Positions 52,683 to 61,006 are shown, numbered from the stretch's first letter. The stretch is DNA of 64,000 nt from Candidatus Gastranaerophilales bacterium (GCA_944324365.1 CALUWA010000001.1:124001-188000); one strand, 5' to 3'. Notes: generated by a model from the letters alone, not told the origin. Numbers and translations: made by a program.

Positions 52683-53684
52683 TTGGAAAAGATTAAAATA
52701 AAACCGCTTACAAAAGAACAACTAATTATATCGGCTGACAGGCTGACAAGATTTAAAGATACTGAAACAAAATATCTAAGAGTTTACAAAGAAATTATCC
52801 TGTCTAACCTCATTACCCCAAAATATAAAAAAAGCGAACTTGACAAACTTGATTACAAAACCTTATGCTGCCTGGCAGAATACATTATAAATGAATCTCT
52901 CAAAACTTATTTACCGGAAGAAGAAAGTGATTACAGTATAAACCAAAGACTTTATGATTATGAAAAATCTGTTTTTGTAATCGACAATGAAACAGAAGCT
53001 CTCTTAAAAAACAAAATAAATTACAAAGGACTGATAAAACTGCTTGATGAGAATATTCCGCTTAATCTCAAATGGCTTAAAACACTTGCATTTTCATCTA
53101 ACCCCGAAAAAGAAAGCCACGATTGCGGATACAGATTTCCTATAAAGCAGCTTATTATATGTGAAGGAATAACAGAAGAAATTCTTCTGCCGGAATTTGC
53201 AAAAGTATTAGACTATGATTTTGATAAGCACGGTATTCAAATTATTTCCGCCGGGGGAAAAAATCAGGTAGTAAAGACATTTTATAAATTTGCTTCAAAT
53301 ATAAAAATTCCTGTATTTGTACTGCTAGATAGCGATGCCAAAGAAAATTACAATGAAATCTTACCTAAACTTCAGCCGAAAGATAAAATCCATATATTAT
53401 CAAAAGGTGAATTTGAAGATGTTTTACCTGTAAAATTAATAGAAAAAACTCTTAAATACGCAACCGAAAACATATCTCTGCCAATGGATAATGAAATTAA
53501 ACCGACAGATGGCATGGTGCATTATCTTGAGGAATTTTTTAAAAACCGCGGAGCTCACGAATTTAAAAAAGCTGAATTTGCCGCACTTGTTAAACAAAAC
53601 ATATCAGGAATCGAAGATATATCCCCTGAGTTTGAAAAAATCATCAATGAATTAAAAAATCCCGTTATAATTGACAAAAACTAA
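52683..53684 (+). CDS. Stand-alone TOPRIM-domain protein (OLD-like)
   Basis: 333 residues, TTG start with GAGGAAAAG upstream. Residues about 155-260 form a TOPRIM fold: QLIICEGITEEILLPEFAKV (catalytic Glu), IQIISAGGKNQVVKTF, VFVLLDSDAKENY (DxD) and HILSKGEFEDVLP, as in OLD-family nucleases and related TOPRIM proteins. The ABC ATPase half of OLD is missing. The N-terminal 150 residues are helical and unassigned. Possibly a nuclease in DNA repair or defence; no partner gene is adjacent. Confidence 0.8.
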   Translation: MEKIKIKPLTKEQLIISADRLTRFKDTETKYLRVYKEIILSNLITPKYKKSELDKLDYKTLCCLAEYIINESLKTYLPEEESDYSINQRLYDYEKSVFVIDNETEALLKNKINYKGLIKLLDENIPLNLKWLKTLAFSSNPEKESHDCGYRFPIKQLIICEGITEEILLPEFAKVLDYDFDKHGIQIISAGGKNQVVKTFYKFASNIKIPVFVLLDSDAKENYNEILPKLQPKDKIHILSKGEFEDVLPVKLIEKTLKYATENISLPMDNEIKPTDGMVHYLEEFFKNRGAHEFKKAEFAALVKQNISGIEDISPEFEKIINELKNPVIIDKN

Positions 53685-53764
53685 AAAATCATTAATTTAT
53701 ATGATAACAACGGTGTTAGTTTAGGTCTATAATTACAATACCAAGATAAGGGTAGGGTATAGTT

Positions 53765-54514
53765 ATGTTTTCAGAAATGATACAGAATTTATTAAACTCG
53801 GGAGGCAAAACTGCTGCAATGCAGCGTTATGCGGCTTTATCCAATCAGGTGAGAAATTTGCGTGAAAAACTGGAAGGTCCTGTTCAGCAAGTAAACCAGA
53901 ATCCGATGGATACAATTTATCCCGCAGACAGAAAAGTCAGTGAATTTGAAAATATTCTAAAAACTTCGAACCAAGCCAATTTTGGGAATTTACTGCTTAA
54001 CCAGCAGTCCATGAGTGTTAACGGGAATATTCTCAAAAATCCGGGGATTTCAAGTATCGAAAGTGCAATCCGCGATATGAGCAGTATTAATTCAGTATCC
54101 CAGGCTGCTGCGGCATCTTTATCCGCTCCTACAGCGTCAAGAACTCAGCTTTTGACAATGATAGAAAAAATTTCCGAAAAACACGGCGTTGATGACAAAC
54201 TCGTTAAAGCCCTTATAAGACAAGAATCAGGTTTTAATCCTAACGCAAAATCAAAGGCCGGTGCTATGGGGTTAATGCAATTAATGCCGCAAACAGCGAA
54301 GCATTTAGGAGTTGCTGATCCATACAACCCTATACAAAATGTTGAGGGCGGAGTAAGGTATCTCAAATCCATGTTAAATAAATATAACGGTAATATTATA
54401 CTGGCACTTGCGGCTTATAATGCCGGCCCGGGAGCCGTTGACAAATATTCCGGGGTGCCGCCATATAAAGAAACACAAAATTATGTAAAGAATATTTTAG
54501 CAAATTACTTGTAA
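53765..54514 (+). CDS. Soluble lytic transglycosylase (SLT domain)
   Basis: 249 residues. The C-terminal SLT domain contains [19 protein letters not shown] (catalytic Glu), [14 protein letters not shown] and [18 protein letters not shown]. The N-terminal 130 residues are helical and polar with NQANFGNLL, and there is no signal peptide. Lack of a Sec signal is known for transglycosylases that serve flagella or type III systems (FlgJ-like use), and flhB is 5 kb away, but this is inference. Confidence 0.92.
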   Translation: MFSEMIQNLLNSGGKTAAMQRYAALSNQVRNLREKLEGPVQQVNQNPMDTIYPADRKVSEFENILKTSNQANFGNLLLNQQSMSVNGNILKNPGISSIESAIRDMSSINSVSQAAAASLSAPTASRTQLLTMIEKISEKHGVDDKLVKALIRQESGFNPNAKSKAGAMGLMQLMPQTAKHLGVADPYNPIQNVEGGVRYLKSMLNKYNGNIILALAAYNAGPGAVDKYSGVPPYKETQNYVKNILANYL

Positions 54515-54568
54515 CTAGCAAAAACTTTTTTTTTCATATTTTAATCTGACTAATAAAAGGAGATAATT

Positions 54569-54907
54569 ATGAGAATTCAAGCAGTAACAAACAGATATAA
54601 TCATAATCTTTTGACACCGGCCTCCAATAACAGAAATAATATGTCAAAACCGAGTTTTGGCATAAGAAAAGATTTTGATAATGAATTTTGTAACGATGAA
54701 TTTGAAAATTCCTTTGATTACATGTATGAACCGAATGAGCCGTTCTCACCGCAACGGCAAGCTATTGAAAACACCTACGGAAGAAAAGTTGCTGAACTTG
54801 CAGATTTAGCAGAATGCGGTTTTGTGACTAACGCCGAGTATCAGGTTCGCCTTAAACAAATCAAAAAAGAACGAACTATTGCACTGAAAAGATTACAGGG
54901 CAATTAA
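54569..54907 (+). CDS. Small protein with PSFG motif, function unknown
   Basis: 112 residues, AGGAGA ribosome site. The polar Asn-rich N-terminus ends in KPSFG (28-31), then an acidic stretch with many Phe/Asp/Glu, then a C-terminal helical part (KVAELADLAECGFVTNAEYQ and YQVRLKQIKKER) that resembles a short SHOCT-like helical hairpin. No signal peptide. Confidence 0.75.
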   Translation: MRIQAVTNRYNHNLLTPASNNRNNMSKPSFGIRKDFDNEFCNDEFENSFDYMYEPNEPFSPQRQAIENTYGRKVAELADLAECGFVTNAEYQVRLKQIKKERTIALKRLQGN

Positions 54908-54990
54908 CAGACCTTCTATTGTGAAATTTTTGCAATCCTGAATTGTTTTTGTTACAATGGGAAAGTGATATAGTAACAGGAAGGTTTGTA

Positions 54991-56355
54991 ATGAAATTTT
55001 CATCATCATTTAAAGTAGGGCTTTTGACTCTTTTATCATTAATACTTTTGATTGGTGTGGTTTTAAGAGTTAAAGGACGTGCTTTTTCATCAGCTCCCCG
55101 TGTAGAAATTCAATTTAAGGATGTCAATGGCATGCGTCCGGGTGCAGGTGTTCAAATGATGGGCCTAAAAGTCGGTCAGGTAGAAGAGATTACCCCTAAA
55201 ATTAACGGGGATGACAGTTATGTTAACGTAAAATTTGTTATAACTGACCCGAACGTTACAATACCTAAGGCTTCCGTATTTTCAATACAGCAATCTGGTT
55301 TAATCGGCGAACTTTTCCTGGAAATTACTCCGCCAAAAATCAGAACAATTTATATCCCGATGGTTTCAAAAGACGTTTTGTACAAAGACGATCCTGTTCA
55401 AATGAAATTAAGCGACCAATATTATGATGTCGGGGTTATAAAAGATATTCAGGTAATTGCACGCGATGCACTTCCTTACTCTTTTAAAGATAAAATAAAA
55501 ACACAATACGCTTACAGAGTGGATTACATAATTAACCTGCCGGGTTTGATTATGCCTGAGTTTATTAAAGGTGAAGCAATAAGTACGAAAAATGGAGACA
55601 AGAAGTTACGTATATCATCTATTGATAATGTCGTACCGCCTTACCCGAAACAAACCTCTCCCTATACTATAATTGAACCTATGAGAATAGCGGATTTTCT
55701 TGACTGGCAATATAAAGCAGCCGAAAGTTTAACTGAAACGAACATGAAAATTAACACATTACTTTCGGATAAAACTATCGCTGAATTACAGGTTACAGTT
55801 AATAATATTGACGAAATTACCCGTAAAGCCTCTGTTACCGTTGATAAAGTCAACCAGCTCATAGATGATTCTAAAGATGATATCAAGGAGCTTATAGCCC
55901 TTGCAAATCATTCAGCTGCTGACTTTAATGCTCTTGCCGGAAATATTAATAATATTGTCGGTGACCCGGTATTTAAGAAAAATATAATTTCGGCAACAAT
56001 GTCTGTCGAACAAATGGCCAATAATTTGAATAAAATTATGGGTAACGAAGAAGAAGCTCAAAAATTAGCGGAAGACATAAGAACAATTACCAATAATTTG
56101 TCAGAAATTTCAACATCCGTAAACAAGATGACAAAAGACGAGCAGCTAAAAAAAGATTTGCAATACACATTGGCCAGTACAAACATGGCTTTGGATAATG
56201 TAAATACAACGCTGTCCTCTTTAAATAAAATGACACCGGAAAATAAAACAGAACTTGATGCAATTTTGGAAGATACTAAAGTTACAACTTGCAATTTAAG
56301 AAAATTCTCTGAAAAACTGAATAAACGCTTCTTAATATTCAGATTACTATTCTAA
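54991..56355 (+). CDS. MlaD/MCE-domain lipid transport protein
   Basis: 454 residues from the ATG behind GGAAGG (MKFSSSFKVGLLTLLSLILL). One N-terminal membrane anchor, MCE domain (about 38-115: VEIQFKDVNGMRPGAGVQMM, GLKVGQVEEI), then a second beta region, and a long coiled-coil tail (270-445). MCE proteins carry phospholipids between membranes with an MlaE/MlaF-type ABC pair; neither is adjacent. Followed 16 nt later by lpxK, so outer-membrane genes are grouped here. Confidence 0.9.
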   Translation: MKFSSSFKVGLLTLLSLILLIGVVLRVKGRAFSSAPRVEIQFKDVNGMRPGAGVQMMGLKVGQVEEITPKINGDDSYVNVKFVITDPNVTIPKASVFSIQQSGLIGELFLEITPPKIRTIYIPMVSKDVLYKDDPVQMKLSDQYYDVGVIKDIQVIARDALPYSFKDKIKTQYAYRVDYIINLPGLIMPEFIKGEAISTKNGDKKLRISSIDNVVPPYPKQTSPYTIIEPMRIADFLDWQYKAAESLTETNMKINTLLSDKTIAELQVTVNNIDEITRKASVTVDKVNQLIDDSKDDIKELIALANHSAADFNALAGNINNIVGDPVFKKNIISATMSVEQMANNLNKIMGNEEEAQKLAEDIRTITNNLSEISTSVNKMTKDEQLKKDLQYTLASTNMALDNVNTTLSSLNKMTPENKTELDAILEDTKVTTCNLRKFSEKLNKRFLIFRLLF

Positions 56356-56370
56356 TACGGCAGGTGTATC

Positions 56371-57384
56371 TTGAATATAAAAACAAACATAACAAAATTA
56401 CATTATGATAAGAACGCCTCAGGACTTTTATTTAATATCTTGAAATTTGCGTCACTGTTTTACGGTATAGGAAGCGGCACGAAAAATTTTCTTTACGACA
56501 AAGGTATATTAAAGCCTGCTAAAGTTAACGCAAAAGTAATATCGGTTGGAAATCTTACAACAGGAGGAGTTGGCAAAACCCCTGTTGTTGCAGAGATAGC
56601 AAAATATTTGCTCGCCAAAGGAGAAAAAACTGCAATTATTTCACGCGGGTATGGAGGCAAGCTTTCTAACAAACAGATTAATGTAATTTCAGACGGCAAA
56701 AAAATCTATCACAATGCACAAATGGCAGGTGATGAACCGTTCTGGCTTGCTGAAAACACAAATACTGTCGTCATAACGTCTAAAAACAGAGTAAAAGCCG
56801 CACAATTTGCAATAAAGGAATTCGGGGTAAAAAATATAATACTTGATGACGGCTTTCAACACAGAAAATTATATAGAGATTTAGATATCGTACTTGCCGA
56901 CAGTGAAAAAATGTTCGGAAATGAAAATTTACTTCCTGCTGGGCCCTTAAGAGAAGGAAAAGAAGCTTTTTCCAGAGCAGACCGGCTTGTTATAGTAAGT
57001 AAAAATCTAAATCATGAAAAAGCTGAAAAATTAGCTAGAATTATGGAGAAAAAGCTAAAAATAAAAACTGCTTTATGCAAAACAGAACCGGATATCGTTT
57101 ACAATATAAATACAAACGAATCACTCAAAGAAGGTACAGAAATAACTGCACTCTGTGCAATCGGTCAGCCTGAGCAATTTTATCAGTTTTTAAACAATTA
57201 TAAAATCTCGAAAAAAATAACCTTTGATGATCATCATCAATATGCACCGGAGGATATACAAGAAATTAAAACTACAATTGTTACAACCGAAAAAGATGCC
57301 GTCAAACTTAAAAAGTTTAACTTTGATAACATATATGCACTAAAGTTAAAAACAACTATTGATATTGAAGCCCTTCTCAACTAG
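56371..57384 (+). CDS. lpxK: Tetraacyldisaccharide 4'-kinase
   Basis: 337 residues, TTG start behind GGCAGGTG. P-loop VGNLTTGGVGKTPVVAEIA (about 55-73), AIISRGYGGKL, MAGDEPFWLAENTN and ILDDGFQHRKLYRDLDIVL are the LpxK signature blocks. It phosphorylates the lipid A precursor at the 4' position. Convergent 4-nt overlap with the acyltransferase gene. Confidence 0.95.
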   Translation: MNIKTNITKLHYDKNASGLLFNILKFASLFYGIGSGTKNFLYDKGILKPAKVNAKVISVGNLTTGGVGKTPVVAEIAKYLLAKGEKTAIISRGYGGKLSNKQINVISDGKKIYHNAQMAGDEPFWLAENTNTVVITSKNRVKAAQFAIKEFGVKNIILDDGFQHRKLYRDLDIVLADSEKMFGNENLLPAGPLREGKEAFSRADRLVIVSKNLNHEKAEKLARIMEKKLKIKTALCKTEPDIVYNINTNESLKEGTEITALCAIGQPEQFYQFLNNYKISKKITFDDHHQYAPEDIQEIKTTIVTTEKDAVKLKKFNFDNIYALKLKTTIDIEALLN

Positions 57385-58505
57385 GTTTCAAACCTGCTCA
57401 TATTTACACTCTCATCCAAGCGAGAACATAAAAGTTTAGTAATATTTTTTATTGTCTTTTTATGGTTTGCACTGCCCAAATTAATATAATTTTCCGAATC
57501 CTGTACATAAAAAATATAGTCATCTGCGCGTTTCAAAAGTATTTTATCCCCAATATGAATATTGCCCATATGGTTTTTAGTTTCCGGATAAAAGAGCCCA
57601 AGCGGAACGACATTAACCGTGTCTCTGCTATCCAGGATATTTTTTATCATCCTGGAAACACCAGGCTGAAACTTTTCTTCAAGTGTTTTATTTTTATACA
57701 CTGAATTATTTCCTTCCGGAAAAACAAACAAATTACATTTATCATGGATAAATTTTAAAATCAAAGACTTAACGGGAACTACATTTTTGTCACTACACCT
57801 GTCAGTCATTGAAGCATCCACAGGTATAAGCCCCATTTTTCTATAAATACTCTGAAATTTGGAACTTGCCAGTTTTATGAAATTTTTACTTACAAGGATA
57901 TTCGGACGCGGGCAGTCATTTTGTTTTCCAAAAGCTGTATAAGCATAGTTTAAAAAGGAATTAAATATAGGATAAATAAATTTATCACGTTCAGGATTGT
58001 TATGATTTAATATAAAAATAACAGGCTCATTCATTTGCGCAATCTTTTCAATTCTGCCATCTTCAATATTCATATTTATGAATTTATTATTGACGGAATT
58101 GCCAAGTTTTGCCCATTCTTCAATATATTGCGGAGATGCCGGAGTCATCTTGCGTATTGTTCGATATGAGGTATAGAAAGATTTTGCATGCCCCAGAACA
58201 AGAATTTTACTCGCTATAGAACGCAGCTTATTTGCAGCAACAAAAGCTTTTCTTAAAGCAAGCCTTTTATATTTTGAGTTGCCGGGCTTTTCCTGTTCTT
58301 TACGTATTCGATTTTTAATTCTTATTGAAAGTGCATCAAGATTTTTTTTAGATTTAGATTCCTTATAGAAAAAATCCATAGGGCTTGTACAGTACAATAT
58401 ATCAGTTTTTTGCGGCAAATTTAAAAGCCCCTTATCACAAAGACGAATACGTGCACCGAAACTAATCCTGTTATCTTGGTCATTTAATGAATTTATCTTT
58501 AACAT
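57381..58505 (-). CDS. PlsC-like acyltransferase with N-terminal ISFG motif
   Basis: 374 residues. The N-terminus ends in RISFG (14-17). The acyltransferase core has FILNHNNPERDKF, an HX5D form of the usual HX4D site, MGLIPVDAS and FVFPEGNNSVYKNKTLEEKF (FPEGxxS). It would transfer an acyl chain to a phospholipid or LPS precursor. The spacing change in the catalytic box makes activity less certain. Neighbour of lpxK, suggesting envelope lipid work. Confidence 0.75.
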   Translation of the reverse strand: MLKINSLNDQDNRISFGARIRLCDKGLLNLPQKTDILYCTSPMDFFYKESKSKKNLDALSIRIKNRIRKEQEKPGNSKYKRLALRKAFVAANKLRSIASKILVLGHAKSFYTSYRTIRKMTPASPQYIEEWAKLGNSVNNKFINMNIEDGRIEKIAQMNEPVIFILNHNNPERDKFIYPIFNSFLNYAYTAFGKQNDCPRPNILVSKNFIKLASSKFQSIYRKMGLIPVDASMTDRCSDKNVVPVKSLILKFIHDKCNLFVFPEGNNSVYKNKTLEEKFQPGVSRMIKNILDSRDTVNVVPLGLFYPETKNHMGNIHIGDKILLKRADDYIFYVQDSENYINLGSANHKKTIKNITKLLCSRLDESVNMSRFET

Positions 58506-58547
58506 ATAAGTAGTAAACCGTATGAAAGATTTTTTTGCTAGTAAATG

Positions 58548-58817
58548 TTATTTTAATACTCTATCTAGAATTTCGGCAATTTCATCTAATTTTTTCTGTT
58601 TTGAAAATTTATTTTCAGCAGCAAATGTCTCTTCAACGGATTCAGAAAGATAATTTCTCAGCATACCAATATTAGCTCTTTTCAGAATTGATTGAGATGC
58701 CATAATCTGAGTACTGATATCAAGACAATCTCTGTTCTCCTCAATCATCTTCAAAATTCCGTCAAGCTGGCCCTTCGCAGTCTTTATCAATCTTACAACA
58801 TTCTGATCCAAAAGCAT
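58548..58817 (-). CDS. CsoR/FrmR-family regulator lacking most metal ligands
   Basis: 89 residues with the DUF156 helical plan: VVRLIKTAKGQLDGILKMIE, DCLDISTQIMASQSILKRAN, GMLRNYLSESVEE. The first ligand Cys31 is kept, but by alignment the His becomes Tyr56 and the second Cys becomes Ser60. A copper, nickel or persulfide sensor of the usual kind is therefore unlikely; a formaldehyde-type or other single-Cys sensor remains possible. No transporter gene adjoins it. Confidence 0.85.
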   Translation of the reverse strand: MLLDQNVVRLIKTAKGQLDGILKMIEENRDCLDISTQIMASQSILKRANIGMLRNYLSESVEETFAAENKFSKQKKLDEIAEILDRVLK

Positions 58818-58892
58818 ACAATAACCTCAAAAATATAATAACATAAACAACAGCACAGTAAAATATTACAGCTAATATGAAGGAGAGAAAAT

Positions 58893-59366
58893 TTAAACTT
58901 TGATTTGACAAACATCAACCCACATTTTGCTTTTGGAAATCTTGAACAACTCCTCACAAGTAAGCTCAATTGCGGAATTAGCGGTACCGCACGCAGGAAA
59001 TATAGTATTAAATCTCTTCATCGATATATCACAATAAACACAAATATCATCAGATTGTATTGCAAACGGACAAACTCCACCGACTGGATGCCCGGTTAAG
59101 TTCAACACTTCATCTGGATTTAACATCTTAGCTTTAAATCCAAACACATTCTTGAATTTTTTATTATCAATTTTTGTATCACCAGCAGTCACGACAAGAA
59201 TACAGGTATCCTCTTTTTTAAAAGAAAGAGTTTTTGCTATACGAGCAGGAATAACATTAAGAGCTTTTGCAGCCAATTCAACCGTCGCACTTGATGTATC
59301 AAACTCCATAACTTCATTATCCTTATTATAATAGCTTAAGTATTCTTTTACACTTTCCAACGACAT
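58893..59366 (-). CDS. YbaK/ProX-family aminoacyl-tRNA deacylase
   Basis: 157 residues. ATVELAAKALNVIPARIAKT, LSFKKEDTCILVVTAGDTKI (conserved Lys) and LTGHPVGGVCPFAI (GxxxGGxxP loop) are diagnostic of the YbaK superfamily, which hydrolyses mischarged Cys- or Ala-tRNA(Pro). GGAGG ribosome site. It lies just downstream of element A, which carries a tRNA-Ser tail. Confidence 0.92.
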   Translation of the reverse strand: MSLESVKEYLSYYNKDNEVMEFDTSSATVELAAKALNVIPARIAKTLSFKKEDTCILVVTAGDTKIDNKKFKNVFGFKAKMLNPDEVLNLTGHPVGGVCPFAIQSDDICVYCDISMKRFNTIFPACGTANSAIELTCEELFKISKSKMWVDVCQIKV

Positions 59367-59400
59367 TATTAAACCTCCAACATATATATTTTAGCAAAAA

Positions 59401-59494
59401 CAGAGAGGATGGGATTGTCTTGCTCGTCGGCGATAAACAAGTCTACGTGTTTTGCTATTGCAAAACACTCCGCTCTCTGCCTCCTCGCGCTCAA
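59401..59494 (-). repeat. tRNA-tailed palindromic element, copy A (tRNA-Ser tail)
   Basis: On the minus strand it runs GAGCGCGAGGAGGCAGAGAG, CGGAGTGTTTTG, loop, GCAAAACAC, GTAGACTTGTTTATCGCCGA and CGAGCAAGACAA, ending TCCCATCCTCTCTG, the last 14 nt of tRNA-Ser. About 93% identical to copy B. It lies directly after the antitoxin gene, about 1 kb from tRNA-Ser. Confidence 0.85.
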
Positions 59495-59548
59495 AAGTTA
59501 TATCCAAAATGAAAAACAAGTTGAGTGTTTTTATAAATTTTGAGTATT

Positions 59549-59845
59549 TTAGGCAACCTGAACAGTATAGCCTAACTCTTTAATAATTTTTAGAGTAGTA
59601 ACCAATTGAGGCTGTTGCTCACCATTAAAAATGGCATAAAGATTACTTCTTGAAATACCCGTTTTTTTAGATATTCCCGATATAGAGTCTTTTGCTCTTA
59701 CTGCATATTCTAAAGCCTTTACAAAGGCATTTAGATCATTGTCTTGCAAAAACTCTTCAAATCCGATATTTATCCATTCTTTTATATCTTCATCCGTTTT
59801 TAAATCATTTAAAATATATTCATTAAAAGATTTTGATTTAGTCAT
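59549..59845 (-). CDS. HTH antitoxin (HigA-like, addiction-module antidote family)
   Basis: 98 residues from the ATG behind GGAGG (MTKSKSFNEYILNDLKTDED). C-terminal helix-turn-helix: GISKKTGISRSNLYAIFNGE. The match is to small antidote proteins that pair with RelE/ParE-like killers. It overlaps the toxin gene by 8 nt and comes second, the HigBA-type order. It should bind the operator upstream of the toxin. Confidence 0.9.
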   Translation of the reverse strand: MTKSKSFNEYILNDLKTDEDIKEWINIGFEEFLQDNDLNAFVKALEYAVRAKDSISGISKKTGISRSNLYAIFNGEQQPQLVTTLKIIKELGYTVQVA

Positions 59846-60164
59846 ATCTATGCCTCCATTGTTTAAGAAGTTCTTGTGCATTTTGAATATCTTTTGATTG
59901 TTTTGATTTATCACCGCCATTTATCAGTAAAACTATTTTATAATCTATTTCTGTATAATAAATTCTGTATCCCTTGTCAAAATTAAAACGTAGTTCTGAA
60001 ATATCCTCGGATAACTTTTTGAAATCTCCGAAATTTCCATCTTCAATCCTGAGTATTCTTTGAGTTATTCGTTTTCTGATGCCACTGTCTAAGGCATTCA
60101 ACCACTCAATTATTGGAGCTTTACCATTTGGCAATATCAGGTACTCAATAACATATTCATTCAT
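59838..60164 (-). CDS. RelE/ParE-superfamily toxin (HigB-like)
   Basis: 108 residues from the ATG at 60164. IIEWLNALDSGIRKRITQRI, FGDFKKLSEDISELRFNFDK, YRIYYTEIDYKIVLLINGGD and KSKQSKDIQNAQELLKQW are the phage-derived Gp49-like/HigB fold. Such toxins usually cut mRNA at the ribosome. The start codon lies 6 nt after the -10 box, so its mRNA appears leaderless, whereas the antitoxin has a strong ribosome site. Confidence 0.9.
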   Translation of the reverse strand: MNEYVIEYLILPNGKAPIIEWLNALDSGIRKRITQRILRIEDGNFGDFKKLSEDISELRFNFDKGYRIYYTEIDYKIVLLINGGDKSKQSKDIQNAQELLKQWRHRYD

Positions 60165-60170
60165 AATTAT

Positions 60171-60199
60171 ATTGTACTGTATACAGGACATATTGTCAA
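60171..60199 (-). promoter_or_regulatory. Toxin-antitoxin promoter with palindromic operator
   Basis: TTGACA (60199-60194), 17 nt, TACAAT (60176-60171), then 6 nt to the toxin ATG. The perfect palindrome CTGTATACAG (60177-60186) sits against the -10 box, as expected for autorepression. Confidence 0.75.
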
Positions 60200-60263
60200 G
60201 CAATATAAGAGCATGTTCGCAATAATTAAGCACATACACGATTTTTATATTTTTTAACATAAA

Positions 60264-60396
60264 CAGAGAGGATGGGACTGCCTTGCTCGTCAGCGATAAA
60301 CAAGTCTACGTGTTTTGCAATACAAAACACTCCGCTCTCTACCTCCTCGCGCTCAAACCTTCTACCAAGCTCACGCTTGGTGGTTCTCATCCCATC
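60264..60396 (-). repeat. tRNA-tailed palindromic element, copy B (tRNA-Ser tail)
   Basis: Minus strand: GATGGGATGAGAACC, a CCAAGCGTGAGCTTGG hairpin, then GAGCGCGAGGAGGTAGAGAG and the same core as copy A, ending CAGTCCCATCCTCTCTG. Its ends GATGGGA and TCCCATC are inverted repeats. It lies between the toxin promoter and the true tRNA-Ser 3' end, 164 bp from the latter. Confidence 0.85.
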
Positions 60397-60427
60397 ATAC
60401 GTAATTTTCATATCTTTCAACAAAAAA

Positions 60428-60515
60428 CAGAGAGGATGGGATTCGAACCCACGGTGGAACATAATCCCACACAACCTTTCCAAGATTGCACCTTAAACCG
60501 CTCGGACACCTCTCT
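60428..60515 (-). tRNA. tRNA-Ser (anticodon GGA)
   Basis: 88 nt with the long variable arm (TGTGGGATTATGTTCCAC), anticodon loop TTGGAAA, T-arm GTGGGTTCGAATCCCAT-type and acceptor AGAGAGG / CCTCTCT plus discriminator G. CCA is not encoded. Its 3' 14 nt recur at 60264 and 59401. Confidence 0.96.
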
Positions 60516-60583
60516 GTATATCAAAATATTTAATTGTCTGCATACAAGATAACATAAAATATACTGATTGTAAATACAAAAAA

Positions 60584-60611
60584 TGCCCCCGAAAATACCG
60601 AGGGCAGAATT
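60584..60611 (-). terminator. Rho-independent terminator of the cupin gene
   Basis: Stem TGCCCTCGG / CCGGGGGCA-type (with one mismatch) followed on the minus strand by six Ts, starting just after the cupin stop. Confidence 0.75.
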
Positions 60612-60612
60612 T

Positions 60613-60918
60613 TTATATTTTTATCAAGAAAAATTTACTGTCCTTTAATGCCACAACCTTATGCTCAGCATCCCTCTTGAACATTAAAATCTCCCCCTTA
60701 TCGACCTTAAATTTTTCCGCATCAAAATGTAATTCAATTTCTCCATCCAAAACATACACTGCAGCATCGCAGGTTGAAGTATGTGTATCAATAATTTCAT
60801 CTTTTTTTATCGCAATTAAAGAAAAACGACTGCTACCGTTTTCAAGTAATACTTTCTTTTCAAATTTACTATCATCCAATTTTACAATATCTTTGGCTTT
60901 CTCTACGTTAAAAAACAT
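60613..60918 (-). CDS. Small cupin protein
   Basis: 101 residues, one cupin barrel: DEIIDTHTSTCDAAVYVLDG (motif 1, with His and Thr in place of a second His) and GEILMFKRDAEHKVVAL (motif 2). Metal binding is uncertain because the first motif is incomplete. Ribosome site AGGAGAT. Possibly a sugar- or effector-binding protein; no context to narrow it. Confidence 0.85.
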   Translation of the reverse strand: MFFNVEKAKDIVKLDDSKFEKKVLLENGSSRFSLIAIKKDEIIDTHTSTCDAAVYVLDGEIELHFDAEKFKVDKGEILMFKRDAEHKVVALKDSKFFLIKI

Positions 60919-60977
60919 AATATCTCCTTTCGTCTTAAATATTAAAATTTAAAATCAAAAGTATCTCATCCGCCAAT

Positions 60978-61006
60978 CCGACAAGAATGCATATTTATGC
61001 TAAAAT
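60978..61006 (+). promoter_or_regulatory. aroA promoter, apparently leaderless
   Basis: CCGACA, 17 nt, TAAAAT, then 6 nt (TGAACT) to the ATG at 61013. No ribosome site. Confidence 0.5.

Noticed and set aside
59401-60396. CRISPR array from the repeated blocks near tRNA-Ser
   Set aside because: Only two copies, spaced 863 bp with genes between, and the repeats are imperfect palindromes with tRNA tails; no spacers or cas genes.
60226-60552. Several ORFs of 74-89 codons on both strands around tRNA-Ser and element B
   Set aside because: They overlap the tRNA and the palindromic element and have no ribosome site or protein-like features.
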